This document shows positions 8,178-17,567 of a stretch of 64,000 bases of DNA, piece after piece. Source of the DNA: Sphingomonas sp. (lineage in GTDB: Bacteria > Pseudomonadota > Alphaproteobacteria > Sphingomonadales > Sphingomonadaceae). The notes below the pieces were generated by a model that saw nothing but the letters and a program-made list of their open reading frames with translations, did no database searches and had not been told where the DNA came from. Within the stretch, counting starts at the first letter, position 1. Every line of letters begins with the position of its first letter. The stretch lies in assembly GCF_017745215.1 (NCBI RefSeq), contig NZ_JAGHZV010000009.1:62001-126000 (forward strand), read 5' to 3'. The position numbers and the translations under genes are program-made.

Positions 8178-9791
8178 TTGGAAGCGATCCGCAACTTCGC
8201 CACCCAGCTGGGTACCAAGCGGCTGATGATGATGGGAGGCGTGGCGCTCGCCCTGCTTGCCGCGCTCGCCTTCGTGGCGACGCGCGCCTCGAACCCGCAG
8301 ATGGGCTTCCTCTTCACCGATCTCGATCCGGCCGCCGCACAGGCGATCACCGAGAAGCTGAAGGCGCAGAACATCGACTATCAGCTCTCGGCCGACGGCA
8401 GCTCGGTGCTCGCCCCGCAGGACAAGCTCGCCGAGCTCCGCATGGAGCTGGCGAACGACAAGCTCGGCGGCAAGATCGGCTATGACGTGCTCGACCAGGA
8501 GCAGCCCTTCGGCGTCTCCGCCAGCCGCGCCAAGATGAACGAGACGCGCGCCATCGAAGGCGAGCTCGCCAAGTCGGTCCAGACCATCCAGAACGTCAGC
8601 ACCGCGCGCGTCCACATCGTGATGCCCGAGCGGGCGATGTTCGACAACGAGACCCGCAAGGCCACCGCCGCCGTCACGGTCAAGACCAAGGGCCGCCTCC
8701 CTGCAGAGTCGGTCGCGGCGATCCGCTACCTCGTCTCCTCCTCGGTGCCCGACCTCTCGCCCGAAGCCGTCTCGGTGATCGACCAGACCGGCGCGCTGCT
8801 GGCGCGGGCGGGCGATCCCGGCGAGGCCGGCGCGAGCGACGCCGACGAGCGCCAGGTGCAGATCGAAAGCCGCCTGCGCGACCAGGTCGAGGCGCTGCTC
8901 GCGCCGATCGTCGGCGAAGGCAAGGTCCGCGCCGAAGTCTCGGCGCAGATCGACCGCGACCAGACGCGCGAGGAAGCCAACACCTTCGATCCCGACAAGC
9001 AGGTCATCTCGCACCAGGTCACCGTCGAATCGGGCGACCAGAACGACGAGACCGATCCCTCGACCCCGAGCACCTCGGTCTCGAACCAGCTGCCCGACGC
9101 GCAGGGTTCGTCGAGCACCCCGGGCGGCACGCGCAAGACCGCGAGCACGCAGAATTCCGAAGACACGACCTACGACAACAGCTCGACCCACACGGTGACG
9201 CTGCGCGCGCCGGGCAAGGTCACGCGCCTCTCGGTCGCGGTGATGGTCGACGGCGGCCCCAAGGGCCTGTCGCAGCCCAAGATCGAGCAGCTCCAGCGCC
9301 TCGTCGAGAATGCCGTGGGCATCGACACGCAGCGCGGTGACTCGGTCGTGGTCGAGAGCATGCCCTTCGCCCCCGCCGACGCCGGCGCGGATGCGAGCAG
9401 CGGCTTCCTGTCGCAGCTGCCGATGGACAAGGTCTGGGGTCTCCTCCAGCTCGTCGTGATCGGCGTGGTCGGCCTGGTGGCGCTGCGCATGCTCAAGCCC
9501 AAGCCCTCGCCCGACGCGCACGTCGAGCATGTGATGCTCGCCGACGGCGGCACGATCAGCGCCGAGATGAAGGCGCTCGTCGAGCGCGCTGCCGACGGCG
9601 ATCCCGAGGCCCAGGCCCAGCTCGAGGCGCAGCGCGCCGAGGACGGCCAGGCGCCCCAGCTCGATCACGAGATCGCGCTCGCCCAGGTCGACGGCAAGAT
9701 CAAACTCTCCGCCCTTCGCCGCATCGGCGATGCGGTCGCCGCGAGCCCGCCCGAGGCGGCTTCGGTGATCCGCCAATGGATGAACGCTTAA
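8178..9791 (+). CDS. fliF: FliF, flagellar MS-ring protein
   Basis: FliF forms the membrane-embedded MS ring on which rod, export gate and C ring assemble. The 537-residue protein has a first membrane helix at about 17-34, periplasmic ring-building motifs (GFLFTDLD, GVSASRAKMNETRAIEGELAKS, VHIVMPER), a Ser/Thr/Asp-rich linker near 290-330, a second membrane helix near 425-445, and a C-terminal FliG-binding tail ending VIRQWMNA. The start is TTG at 8178; there is no in-frame ATG before the first membrane helix. fliN follows by 18 bp. The gene has its own promoter and does not share the fliG transcript. Confidence 0.93.
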   Translation: MEAIRNFATQLGTKRLMMMGGVALALLAALAFVATRASNPQMGFLFTDLDPAAAQAITEKLKAQNIDYQLSADGSSVLAPQDKLAELRMELANDKLGGKIGYDVLDQEQPFGVSASRAKMNETRAIEGELAKSVQTIQNVSTARVHIVMPERAMFDNETRKATAAVTVKTKGRLPAESVAAIRYLVSSSVPDLSPEAVSVIDQTGALLARAGDPGEAGASDADERQVQIESRLRDQVEALLAPIVGEGKVRAEVSAQIDRDQTREEANTFDPDKQVISHQVTVESGDQNDETDPSTPSTSVSNQLPDAQGSSSTPGGTRKTASTQNSEDTTYDNSSTHTVTLRAPGKVTRLSVAVMVDGGPKGLSQPKIEQLQRLVENAVGIDTQRGDSVVVESMPFAPADAGADASSGFLSQLPMDKVWGLLQLVVIGVVGLVALRMLKPKPSPDAHVEHVMLADGGTISAEMKALVERAADGDPEAQAQLEAQRAEDGQAPQLDHEIALAQVDGKIKLSALRRIGDAVAASPPEAASVIRQWMNA

Positions 9792-9809
9792 TCCCCGATT
9801 GGAGTCCCC

Positions 9810-10159
9810 ATGGAAATCGATCCCCACGGCATCGTTCCCGCTGAATCCGACCAGAATGGTCCGGTCCTCGAGGACTTCGACGCCGATCCCTTCAACCTCG
9901 GTGGCGCGACCACCCAGGTCGACGGACTGGATGCAGTCCACGACGTTCCGGTGAAGGTGCAGGCCGTGCTCGGCCGCGCGCGGATGCCGGTCGGCCAGCT
10001 GCTCCAGCTCGGCACCGGCACCGTGGTCGAGCTCGATCGCCGCGTCGGCGAGCCGGTCGACATCTTCGTCAACGATCGCCTCATCGCCCGCGGCGAAGTG
10101 GTGCTGATCGACAATGCGCTCGGTGTGACGCTCACCGAGATCGTGCGGCAGGACGCCTG

Positions 10160-10160
<1 letters not shown>
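9810..10160 (+). CDS. fliN: FliN, flagellar motor switch protein
   Basis: The 116-residue protein carries the SpoA/FliN domain in its C-terminal two thirds: VPVKVQAVLGRARMPVGQLL, then LGTGTVVELDRRVGEPVDIF and VNDRLIARGEVVLID. It forms the lower ring of the C ring with FliM and helps dock the export ATPase. The N-terminal 38 residues are acidic and unstructured. The stop overlaps the flbD start by one base (TGATG). Confidence 0.93.
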
Positions 10161-11490
<1,330 letters not shown>

Positions 11491-11494
<4 letters not shown>

Positions 11495-11664
11495 CGCAGG
11501 AGACGACGCCCCCCGACCAACCGGCCTCGCGCCCGGTGCGCCCGATGCGCATCCCGGGCGTGAGCCGCACCCTGCTCACCCCGGAGACCGGCCCGCGCCC
11601 ACGCGCGGGGATCGGCTTTCCCCGGATCGTGATCGACCCCAGCAAGACTGAAGGCGACGATTGA
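11491..11664 (+). CDS. 57-residue protein between flbD and flhA
   Basis: This short ORF starts at ATG 11491 within the flbD stop (ATGA) and its TGA overlaps the flhA ATG. Such perfect coupling on both sides argues that it is translated. The protein is rich in Pro and Arg (RPVRPMRIPGVSRTLL, then GIGFPRIVIDPS) with no membrane segment. I do not recognise a family. The function may be in flagellar assembly or simply in translational coupling of flhA. Confidence 0.6.
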
Positions 11665-13745
11665 TGCCCCCGGCCGTGCTCAATTTCCTGCAGAAGATCG
11701 GCGCCAACCGCGACCTCGCGCTCGCCGGCGGCGTGATCGCGATCATCGCGATGCTGATCCTGCCGATCCCGCCGTTCATGCTCGACCTGGGGCTGGCGCT
11801 GTCGATCACCATCTCGGTGATGATCCTGATGACCGCGCTGTTCATCGAGAAGCCGCTCGAGCTCTCGGCCTTCCCGACGATCCTGCTCGTCTCGACGATG
11901 CTGCGGCTCGGCCTCAACCTGGCCTCGACGCGCCTGATCCTCGGCCATGGCCATGAGGGTCCCGACGCCGCCGGCGGCGTGATCGGCGCGTTCGGGGAGT
12001 TCCTGATGGGCGGCGAGACCGTCATCGGCCTCACCATCTTCCTCATCCTGATCATCATCAACTTCGTCGTCATCACCAAGGGCGCGGGGCGCATCGCCGA
12101 AGTCGCGGCGCGCTTCAGCCTCGACGCGATGCCCGGCAAGCAGATGGCGATCGACGCCGACCTCTCGGCCGGCATGATCGACGAGACCCAGGCGCGCGAG
12201 CGCCGCGCCGAGATCGAGGCCGAGAGCGGCTTCTACGGCGCGATGGACGGCGCCTCGAAGTTCGTGAAGGGCGACGCGATCGCGGCGCTGATCATCACCG
12301 CGGTCAACATCGTCGTGGGCCTCGGCCTCGGCGTGATCGAGCATGGCGTCCCGCTGGCCGAGGCGTTCCGCACCTACACCGTGCTGACCGCCGGCGACGG
12401 CCTCGTCAGCCAGATCCCCGCGCTGATCGTCTCGACCGCGGCGGGCCTGCTCGTCTCGAAGGGCGGCGTGAAGGGCAAGACCGGCTCGGCGCTCGGCGAG
12501 CAGCTCGGCCGCTATCCCAAGGCGTTCGGCATGGTCTCGTTCCTGATGGGCGCGCTCGCGCTCATGCCGGGGCTGCCGTTCGTGCCGTTCGCCGCCTTCT
12601 CGGCCGCGTCGGGCTATGCCGCCTGGTACATGAGCAAGAAGGCCGCCCAGCGCCAGCGCCTCCAGGCGACGCTGGAAGCGCAGGAGAACGCCAAGGCCGC
12701 CACCGTCGAGCAGCCGATCAGCCAGACGCTCGCGATCGACGCGGTGCGCATCGAGATCGGCTATGCGCTGCTGCCGATGGTCAACGACGAGCAGCGCGAG
12801 CCGCGCCTCGACGACCAGGTCCGCGCGCTCCGCCGCCAGATGGCGACCGATTACGGCTTCGTTCTCCCCTCGGTCCGGATCATCGACAACATGGGCCTCA
12901 AGCCCAGCGAATATGTCATCACGATCAAGGAGACCGAGGCGGCGCGCGGCGAGATCCGGCTCGACAAGCTGCTGCTGATCAATCCCGGCGGCGGCCCGGC
13001 GGGCCTGCCCGGCGACGTCACGCGCGAGCCGGTGTTCGGCCTGCCCGCGCTGTGGATCGACCGCGAGCTGCGCGACGAGGCGAACTTCCGCGGGCTCACC
13101 GTGGTCGATTGCGGCACGATCATCACCACGCACCTCACCGAGCTGGTGAAGGAGAACATCGCCGACATGCTCTCCTACACGGAGACGCAGAAGCTGCTCA
13201 CCGAAGTCCACAAGGAATCGGAGAAGCTGGTGGCGGACATCGTGCCCTCGAAGGTCTCGATCTCGAGCGTGCAGCGCATCCTCCAGAACCTGCTCTCCGA
13301 AGGCATTTCGATCCGCGACATCCCGACGATCCTCGAAGGCATCGCCGAAGCCGCGCCGCACACGACGAGCCTGACGCAGATGACCGAGCACGTCCGCGGC
13401 CGCCTCGCCCGCCAGATCAGCGCCAGCCAGACGCGCGGCGAAGCGATCCCGGTGGTGACGCTCTCGGCCGAATGGGACGCGGAGTTCGGGGAGTCGATCG
13501 TCGGCATGGGCGACGACCGCCAGCTCGCGATGGCGCCCTCGGCGCTCCAGCGCTTCATCGCCCAGGTCCGCGAGACCTACGACCGGCTGGCGCAGGACGG
13601 CGAGATCCCGTGCCTGCTCACCAGCCCGTCGCTGCGCCCCTTCGTCCGCTCGATCGTCGAGCGCGTGCGGCCCGCCACCGTGGTGCTCTCGCAGAACGAG
13701 ATCCACGCCCGCGCCCGCATCCGCGCGCTCGGTTCGATCGGCTGA
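11664..13745 (+). CDS. flhA: FlhA, flagellar export gate protein
   Basis: FlhA is the large ring-forming component of the flagellar type III export gate. The 693-residue protein has about eight membrane helices in the first ~310 residues with family blocks PTILLVSTMLRLGLNLASTR, FVVITKGAGRIAEVAARF (the conserved FHIPEP-type loop region), and DAMPGKQMAIDADLSAG. A cytosolic domain follows that docks substrates and chaperones. ATG 11664 overlaps the stop of the small ORF and is preferred to the in-frame TTG three bases upstream. The transcript ends before the fliK promoter. flhB is not present here. Confidence 0.95.
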   Translation: MPPAVLNFLQKIGANRDLALAGGVIAIIAMLILPIPPFMLDLGLALSITISVMILMTALFIEKPLELSAFPTILLVSTMLRLGLNLASTRLILGHGHEGPDAAGGVIGAFGEFLMGGETVIGLTIFLILIIINFVVITKGAGRIAEVAARFSLDAMPGKQMAIDADLSAGMIDETQARERRAEIEAESGFYGAMDGASKFVKGDAIAALIITAVNIVVGLGLGVIEHGVPLAEAFRTYTVLTAGDGLVSQIPALIVSTAAGLLVSKGGVKGKTGSALGEQLGRYPKAFGMVSFLMGALALMPGLPFVPFAAFSAASGYAAWYMSKKAAQRQRLQATLEAQENAKAATVEQPISQTLAIDAVRIEIGYALLPMVNDEQREPRLDDQVRALRRQMATDYGFVLPSVRIIDNMGLKPSEYVITIKETEAARGEIRLDKLLLINPGGGPAGLPGDVTREPVFGLPALWIDRELRDEANFRGLTVVDCGTIITTHLTELVKENIADMLSYTETQKLLTEVHKESEKLVADIVPSKVSISSVQRILQNLLSEGISIRDIPTILEGIAEAAPHTTSLTQMTEHVRGRLARQISASQTRGEAIPVVTLSAEWDAEFGESIVGMGDDRQLAMAPSALQRFIAQVRETYDRLAQDGEIPCLLTSPSLRPFVRSIVERVRPATVVLSQNEIHARARIRALGSIG

Positions 13746-13800
13746 GGGAAAGCGCCTGCAAAAAACGGGTTCGAAACGACCGCCGGGGCGCATGAGCGCT

Positions 13801-13807
13801 CTATAAT
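13801..13807 (+). promoter_or_regulatory. Putative -10 box (CTATAAT) upstream of fliK
   Basis: GCTCTATAATGG lies 42 bases upstream of the fliK ATG in the 103-bp flhA-fliK gap. No clear -35 box or ftr-like palindrome is seen at this copy. Confidence 0.45.
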
Positions 13808-13848
13808 GGAAGGGAAGCGGCCCCACGGGCCGAGCTAGAGATGCCTGC

Positions 13849-15471
13849 ATGAACATTTCAGCGATCGGCCTTCCCCTGGATTTCGCTGCCAACGGCGCGC
13901 CCAATTCGGGCACGCTGCTTCCCGGCTTCGCGACCGCACTCGACGCGGCGATGACCACGCCGGGCACCCCTCCCCTCGCCTCGACGCAGGCGCCCCAGGC
14001 CGGGATGCTGGGCCAGGGCCCGATCCAGGCCCAGGTCCAGACCCAGGTCCAGGCCCAGGTTCAGTCGATGCCGGGCCTGCCGCTGCTCGCTACTGCGACG
14101 ACCACCGGCGCGGCCCAGCAGCAGCAGCCGACGCCCCCCACCGCGATCGCCGCGGTGACGCAGGTCCCCGCCGCGATCGCCGCGCAGGCCGACGCCGTCG
14201 TCGCCGTGCCGGCTGAGCCGCGGCCCGCCGCCCCAGCCCTTTCCTCCACCGCAGCCCAGCCGGCGTCGACCGCCCCGGCCGCTGCCGTCGCGACCCCGCC
14301 GGCCGCCGACGCGGTGGAGGCACCCGCCCAGCCGGTCGCCCAGCCCGTCGCCGACGAGACCGTCGCGACGCCGGCGATCGTCCAGGCCGAGCCCGCGCCG
14401 CTCGCGCAGGTGCCGGCCAAGCCTCTCCCTGCCCCTCCGCAGGCGCAAACGGCCGCCAAGCCCCAGGCGACGCCGGCCGATCCCGCCGCGCCCGTCGTCG
14501 AGACCGTCGAGCAGGTCGCCCAGGCCCCGGCCAAGCCCGCCGTCGAACAGCCGACTGCCAAGCCCGCTCGCGGCCAGGCCCGCGCCGAGCGCGAGACCAG
14601 GCAGGACTCCGCCCCGGTCGCGACCGCGCAGGCCGGCACCGTCATCCTGCCCCAGCCGTTCCAGGCGCCCGAAGCCGCCGCGCCCGCGCGCACGATCGAT
14701 CCGCAGCAGCAGGGCGCCAAGCCCGGCGCCGCCGCGACCCAGCCGGCCGTGACCGTTGCCGCCGCGGCGCAGGCCACGCCTGCCGCGCCCGCCCGCACCG
14801 TCGCCCAGGCTCGCGCGAACGTCGCAGCCGCCGAAGGCGATGCCGACAAGCCGGCGGAGAAGAACGACTTCGCCGCGGCGCTCGCCGAGACGCCGGTCGC
14901 CGCCGCCCAGCCGCGCGCCGCTTCGCCACTGCCGAGCCACGCCGGCCAGAACCAGCAGCAGCCCGCCCCGCTCCAGGCCCAGGCCGCCGGCGCGCAGTCG
15001 CAGCAGGCCGCGGCCGCGCAACACGCCGCCGATCCCACGATCAACGCCCAGCCCGGCCATGTCGGCAAGGCGCTCGGCGCCGAGATCGCGCGGAAGATCG
15101 AGAACGGCGAGGATTCGCTCAACGTCCGCCTGAACCCGGTCGAGCTCGGCCGCGTCGACGTCAAGATCGCCTTCGACGACAATGGCACGCTTCGTGCCAC
15201 CGTCCGCACCGAGAGCGACGGCGCGCTCGCGCTGCTCAAGGGCGACGGCGGCGACCTCAGCCGCTCGCTCGACCAGGCCAGCGTCCGCACCGACGCGCAG
15301 AGCCTGCGCTTCGAGATGCGCAGCGGCAGCGACGGCAGCCAGGCCGGCGGCCAGCGCCAGCCCCAGCAGTCCAACGGCTATCGCGCCATGGGCGCCGAGG
15401 CCGACACGTCCATCCCCGACCCCGTCTATCGCCCGCTTCGCGGCGATAGCCAGGTCGACCTGATCGCCTGA
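13849..15471 (+). CDS. fliK: FliK, flagellar hook-length control protein
   Basis: The 540-residue protein is dominated by Ala, Pro and Gln in its first ~400 residues, the low-complexity ruler region typical of FliK. A compact C-terminal domain (about 395-505) contains IARKIENGEDSLNVRLNPVE followed by LGRVDVKIAFDDNGTLRATV, the conserved Flg_hook motif that interacts with FlhB to switch export specificity. The sequence has a tandem QAQVQTQVQAQVQ run near residue 60. flgD follows by 11 bp and shares the operon. Confidence 0.85.
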   Translation: MNISAIGLPLDFAANGAPNSGTLLPGFATALDAAMTTPGTPPLASTQAPQAGMLGQGPIQAQVQTQVQAQVQSMPGLPLLATATTTGAAQQQQPTPPTAIAAVTQVPAAIAAQADAVVAVPAEPRPAAPALSSTAAQPASTAPAAAVATPPAADAVEAPAQPVAQPVADETVATPAIVQAEPAPLAQVPAKPLPAPPQAQTAAKPQATPADPAAPVVETVEQVAQAPAKPAVEQPTAKPARGQARAERETRQDSAPVATAQAGTVILPQPFQAPEAAAPARTIDPQQQGAKPGAAATQPAVTVAAAAQATPAAPARTVAQARANVAAAEGDADKPAEKNDFAAALAETPVAAAQPRAASPLPSHAGQNQQQPAPLQAQAAGAQSQQAAAAQHAADPTINAQPGHVGKALGAEIARKIENGEDSLNVRLNPVELGRVDVKIAFDDNGTLRATVRTESDGALALLKGDGGDLSRSLDQASVRTDAQSLRFEMRSGSDGSQAGGQRQPQQSNGYRAMGAEADTSIPDPVYRPLRGDSQVDLIA

Positions 15472-15482
15472 GGAACATCCCC

Positions 15483-16148
15483 ATGACGTCCGTGACCAGC
15501 ACGCCCACGACTGCGCCGACCAGCAACACCTCGCAGGCGGGCGCCGCCAGCACTGCGCTCGACGCGAACTTCGACATGTTCCTGAAGCTGCTGACCGCGC
15601 AGATGCAGAACCAGGATCCGCTCGATCCGATGGACACTGCGCAGTACACCCAGCAGCTGGTGCAATATTCGCAGGTCGAGCAGTCGATCGCGTCGAACAA
15701 GAACCTCGAATCGATCCTCGGCGCGATGGGCGCGCAGGACCTCGCGCAGGCGACCTCGCTGATCGGCCACAAGGTTACCGTCGACTCCGCCATGTCGGGC
15801 CTCGGCGACGAGCCCGCGCAGTGGAACTGGGCGGCGCAGCGCGGCACGACCCAGCTCGTCGCGACGATCAGCGACATCAACGGCAACGTCGTCGACAAGC
15901 GCACGATCGACAGCAGCGGCGCCAAGGGCACCTTCGAGTGGGACGGCAAGCTGAGCGACGGCACCACCGCCGATCCGGGCGCCTATACGCTGGCGCTGAC
16001 CGCGACCGATGCGAGCGGCGCCGACGTGCCGATCGACTATGCGGCGGTTGGCACCGCGACCGCTGTCGAGCGGATCAACGGCGTGGTGAACGTCATCATC
16101 AACGGCGTCGGCACGCCGCTTTCGATGGTCCATTCGGTCAAGGATTGA
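15483..16148 (+). CDS. flgD: FlgD, hook-capping protein
   Basis: FlgD is the scaffold at the growing hook tip and is needed for FlgE polymerisation. The 221-residue protein contains the diagnostic N-terminal block MFLKLLTAQMQNQDPLDPMD followed by TAQYTQQLVQYSQVEQ, and C-terminal beta domains with GTFEWDGKLSDGTTADPGAY. It ends the fliK operon; a possible small RNA and a REP-pair element follow. Confidence 0.93.
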   Translation: MTSVTSTPTTAPTSNTSQAGAASTALDANFDMFLKLLTAQMQNQDPLDPMDTAQYTQQLVQYSQVEQSIASNKNLESILGAMGAQDLAQATSLIGHKVTVDSAMSGLGDEPAQWNWAAQRGTTQLVATISDINGNVVDKRTIDSSGAKGTFEWDGKLSDGTTADPGAYTLALTATDASGADVPIDYAAVGTATAVERINGVVNVIINGVGTPLSMVHSVKD

Positions 16149-16203
16149 TCGGATCCGGGTGCGGTTTTTGCGGGCCTCGCCCCGCGGCCGGCCCTCTGAT
16201 CCT

Positions 16204-16210
16204 CTATAAT
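16204..16210 (+). promoter_or_regulatory. CTATAAT box downstream of flgD, no gene after it
   Basis: CCTCTATAATGAAATC stands 55 bases after the flgD stop. The next genes are on the minus strand, so this promoter-like box would only serve a short transcript. About 29 bases upstream of it is GGTGCGGTTTTTGCGGG, a weak look-alike of the distal palindrome before flbT. Confidence 0.4.
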
Positions 16211-16216
16211 GAAATC

Positions 16217-16335
16217 AAGGAAGCGCGTCGCACGATCCCCCTCGCAAGCGCGCTATCCCTTGACGGCAGCCGGCCTCCGGCCCGCTCGTCCGCTACGGCA
16301 GGCCGGAATTCCCTCCCGGCCTGCCGTTTGCGTTT
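16217..16335 (+). ncRNA. Candidate small RNA between flgD and the minus-strand genes
   Basis: A CTATAAT box (16204) is followed ~85 bases later by a perfect 12-bp stem (ACGGCAGGCCGG / CCGGCCTGCCGT, 16295-16327) and a T-rich tail TTTGCGTTTC. The interval has no convincing ORF. The layout is that of a small regulatory RNA of about 118 nt controlled like the flagellar genes. Alternatively the hairpin simply terminates the fliK-flgD transcript and the box is fortuitous. Confidence 0.35.
16295..16335 (+). terminator. Terminator after flgD / candidate small RNA
   Basis: A perfect 12-bp GC-rich inverted repeat with a 9-base loop is followed by TTTGCGTTTC. The T tract is interrupted, so efficiency is uncertain. 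Confidence 0.6.
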
Positions 16336-16356
16336 CTGGGGGGATCGATCGCTACA

Positions 16357-16440
16357 CCGTCATCCCGGCGAAAGCCGGAGCCCAGGGCAGCAGGCGATAT
16401 CGCTCGTGGCCCTGGGCTCCGGCTTTCGCCGGGATGACGC
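16357..16440. repeat. REP-pair (REPIN-like) element, copy C
   Basis: CCGTCATCCCGGCGAAAGCC and its complement enclose AGCAGGCGATATCGCTCGT. The orientation is that of copies B, D, G and H. It lies between the convergent flgD and minus-strand genes. Confidence 0.9.
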
Positions 16441-16450
16441 TTGAGGGCAC

Positions 16451-16485
16451 AAGAAAACGGCCACGGCGAAGCTCGCCGTGGCCGT
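16451..16485 (-). terminator. Terminator of the gene at 16518-16919
   Basis: The perfect 12-bp inverted repeat ACGGCCACGGCG / CGCCGTGGCCGT is followed on the minus strand by TTTTCTT, a typical intrinsic terminator for the gene reading leftward. Confidence 0.75.
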
Positions 16486-16517
16486 CCTTCAACCCCGCTT
16501 CGAAACCCCTGAAACCC

Positions 16518-16919
16518 TCAGCCCACCGCCGTCCGCTGCGCCTGGGCGAGCTGCACCACCGTGCCGCCGCTGCGCGCGACGCCGTTCGCCTCGCGAACCT
16601 CGAACCGCTCGGGCATGCAGCCCGGGATCTGCGCCGGCGCGGCGAGCACCGAGATGCACTCGGCGATCGCCGGATCCTCGACCGTGCCGATCGTCTCCTC
16701 GACGTCTTCCTCGGTGAGGCCCGGCGTGCGGCGCAGGCGATCCGCGGCAGCCGCCCAGAGCAGCCTCGCGTCGTGTACGGTGAGCGTGAATGTTACGTCG
16801 AACGCCGTGGACGAGCCACCCGATGTGTTACGAACATCACCCACAACCATCATTGTCGGCTCTCCCATCGAGTCCACGGCGCGATCCCCAAATGCCCGAT
16901 CGTCATCGTCGCACGCCAT
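16518..16919 (-). CDS. Hypothetical protein in the flagellar island
   Basis: The protein has 133 residues from the ATG at 16919, with AGGGG about ten bases upstream. Other in-frame starts at 16868 would shorten it. The sequence shows an acidic N-terminus, a beta-like stretch FDVTFTLTVHDARLLW, an acidic helix (LTEEDVEETIG), and two cysteines (AECISVL, IPGCMPERF). It has no signal peptide or membrane helix. I do not recognise the family. It is followed by a good terminator and lies 65 bases after the neighbouring minus-strand gene, with which it may share the promoter at 17405. Confidence 0.6.
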   Translation of the reverse strand: MACDDDDRAFGDRAVDSMGEPTMMVVGDVRNTSGGSSTAFDVTFTLTVHDARLLWAAAADRLRRTPGLTEEDVEETIGTVEDPAIAECISVLAAPAQIPGCMPERFEVREANGVARSGGTVVQLAQAQRTAVG

Positions 16920-16984
16920 TCGGGAACAGCCCCCTAGGGGTTTTCCCTGAGTCTCGCCTGGGCTGGCCGGCGATCGGCCCAAGC

Positions 16985-17386
16985 TCAGTGGACCCGTTCT
17001 TCGGCGCGCCGCGCCAGCTCGCGGCCATGCGCGGCGACAAGGTTCAGCTCGGCGTAGAGGCGGTCCCAGAACGGCGCCGGAATCTCCAGCGGCTGGCGGC
17101 CCGGCTGCGCGAGCTGCAGTGCCGCGCAAGGCTCGAGCTTCAAACTGATGCAGGTGCCGAAATTTCCGTCGACATGCTCGTCCGGCAGCGGATGCGGCAC
17201 GGCAAGCCGTGCCGACATGATGTAGGCGGCAAGGACGTCGGCGCCATAGGCGTCGAGCAGCGCGCGCTCGCGCGTGGGCGCGTCGGGGCGCTCGAGCACC
17301 ACCAGAGCCCCGTCGGGATGACGATCGACGCTCACGCGTAGCCGCGAGCCGAATGCGTCGGTGATTTCTCTGATGCGGGGAAACAC
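16985..17386 (-). CDS. Hypothetical protein, probably starting at GTG
   Basis: An in-frame ATG exists at 17401, but its first codons (ATGGAGGAGGACCGG) form an ideal ribosome binding site for the GTG at 17386, and the CTATAAT box at 17405-17411 would place the transcript start at about that ATG. I therefore choose GTG, giving 133 residues beginning VFPRIREITDAFGSRL. The protein is soluble, with PDGALVVLERPDAPTRERALL and a Pro-rich middle containing one Cys pair region (GTCISLKLEPCAALQL). No family is recognised. The location beside flagellin suggests a flagellum-related role, without proof. Confidence 0.6.
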   Translation of the reverse strand: MFPRIREITDAFGSRLRVSVDRHPDGALVVLERPDAPTRERALLDAYGADVLAAYIMSARLAVPHPLPDEHVDGNFGTCISLKLEPCAALQLAQPGRQPLEIPAPFWDRLYAELNLVAAHGRELARRAEERVH

Positions 17387-17404
17387 CCGGTCCTCCTCCA
17401 TTAC

Positions 17405-17411
17405 ATTATAG
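17405..17411 (-). promoter_or_regulatory. CTATAAT box reading leftward
   Basis: On the minus strand the sequence is CCGCTATAATGTAATGG. The box stands only ~19 bases before the GTG start of the gene at 16985-17386, implying a very short leader. Confidence 0.5.
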
Positions 17412-17488
17412 CGGAGCCGTGATGACGGGACCGCGACAAGGGCCAAAAAGGCCCCCGCGCAAAAACGTCCGAACTGGTCATAAAGGCG

Positions 17489-17526
17489 CAAAAAAAGAGG
17501 CCGGGATGGTTTCCCATCCCGGCCCC
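17489..17526 (-). terminator. Flagellin gene terminator
   Basis: On the minus strand GGCCGGGATGG and CCATCCCGGCC form the stem, with GAAA in the loop, followed by CTCTTTTTTTGCG. It lies 40 bases after the flagellin stop. Confidence 0.9.
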
Positions 17527-17567
17527 CGTCACGGCCCGCCTCCAGGGAGCAGAGGCCGGCCTTGTCC

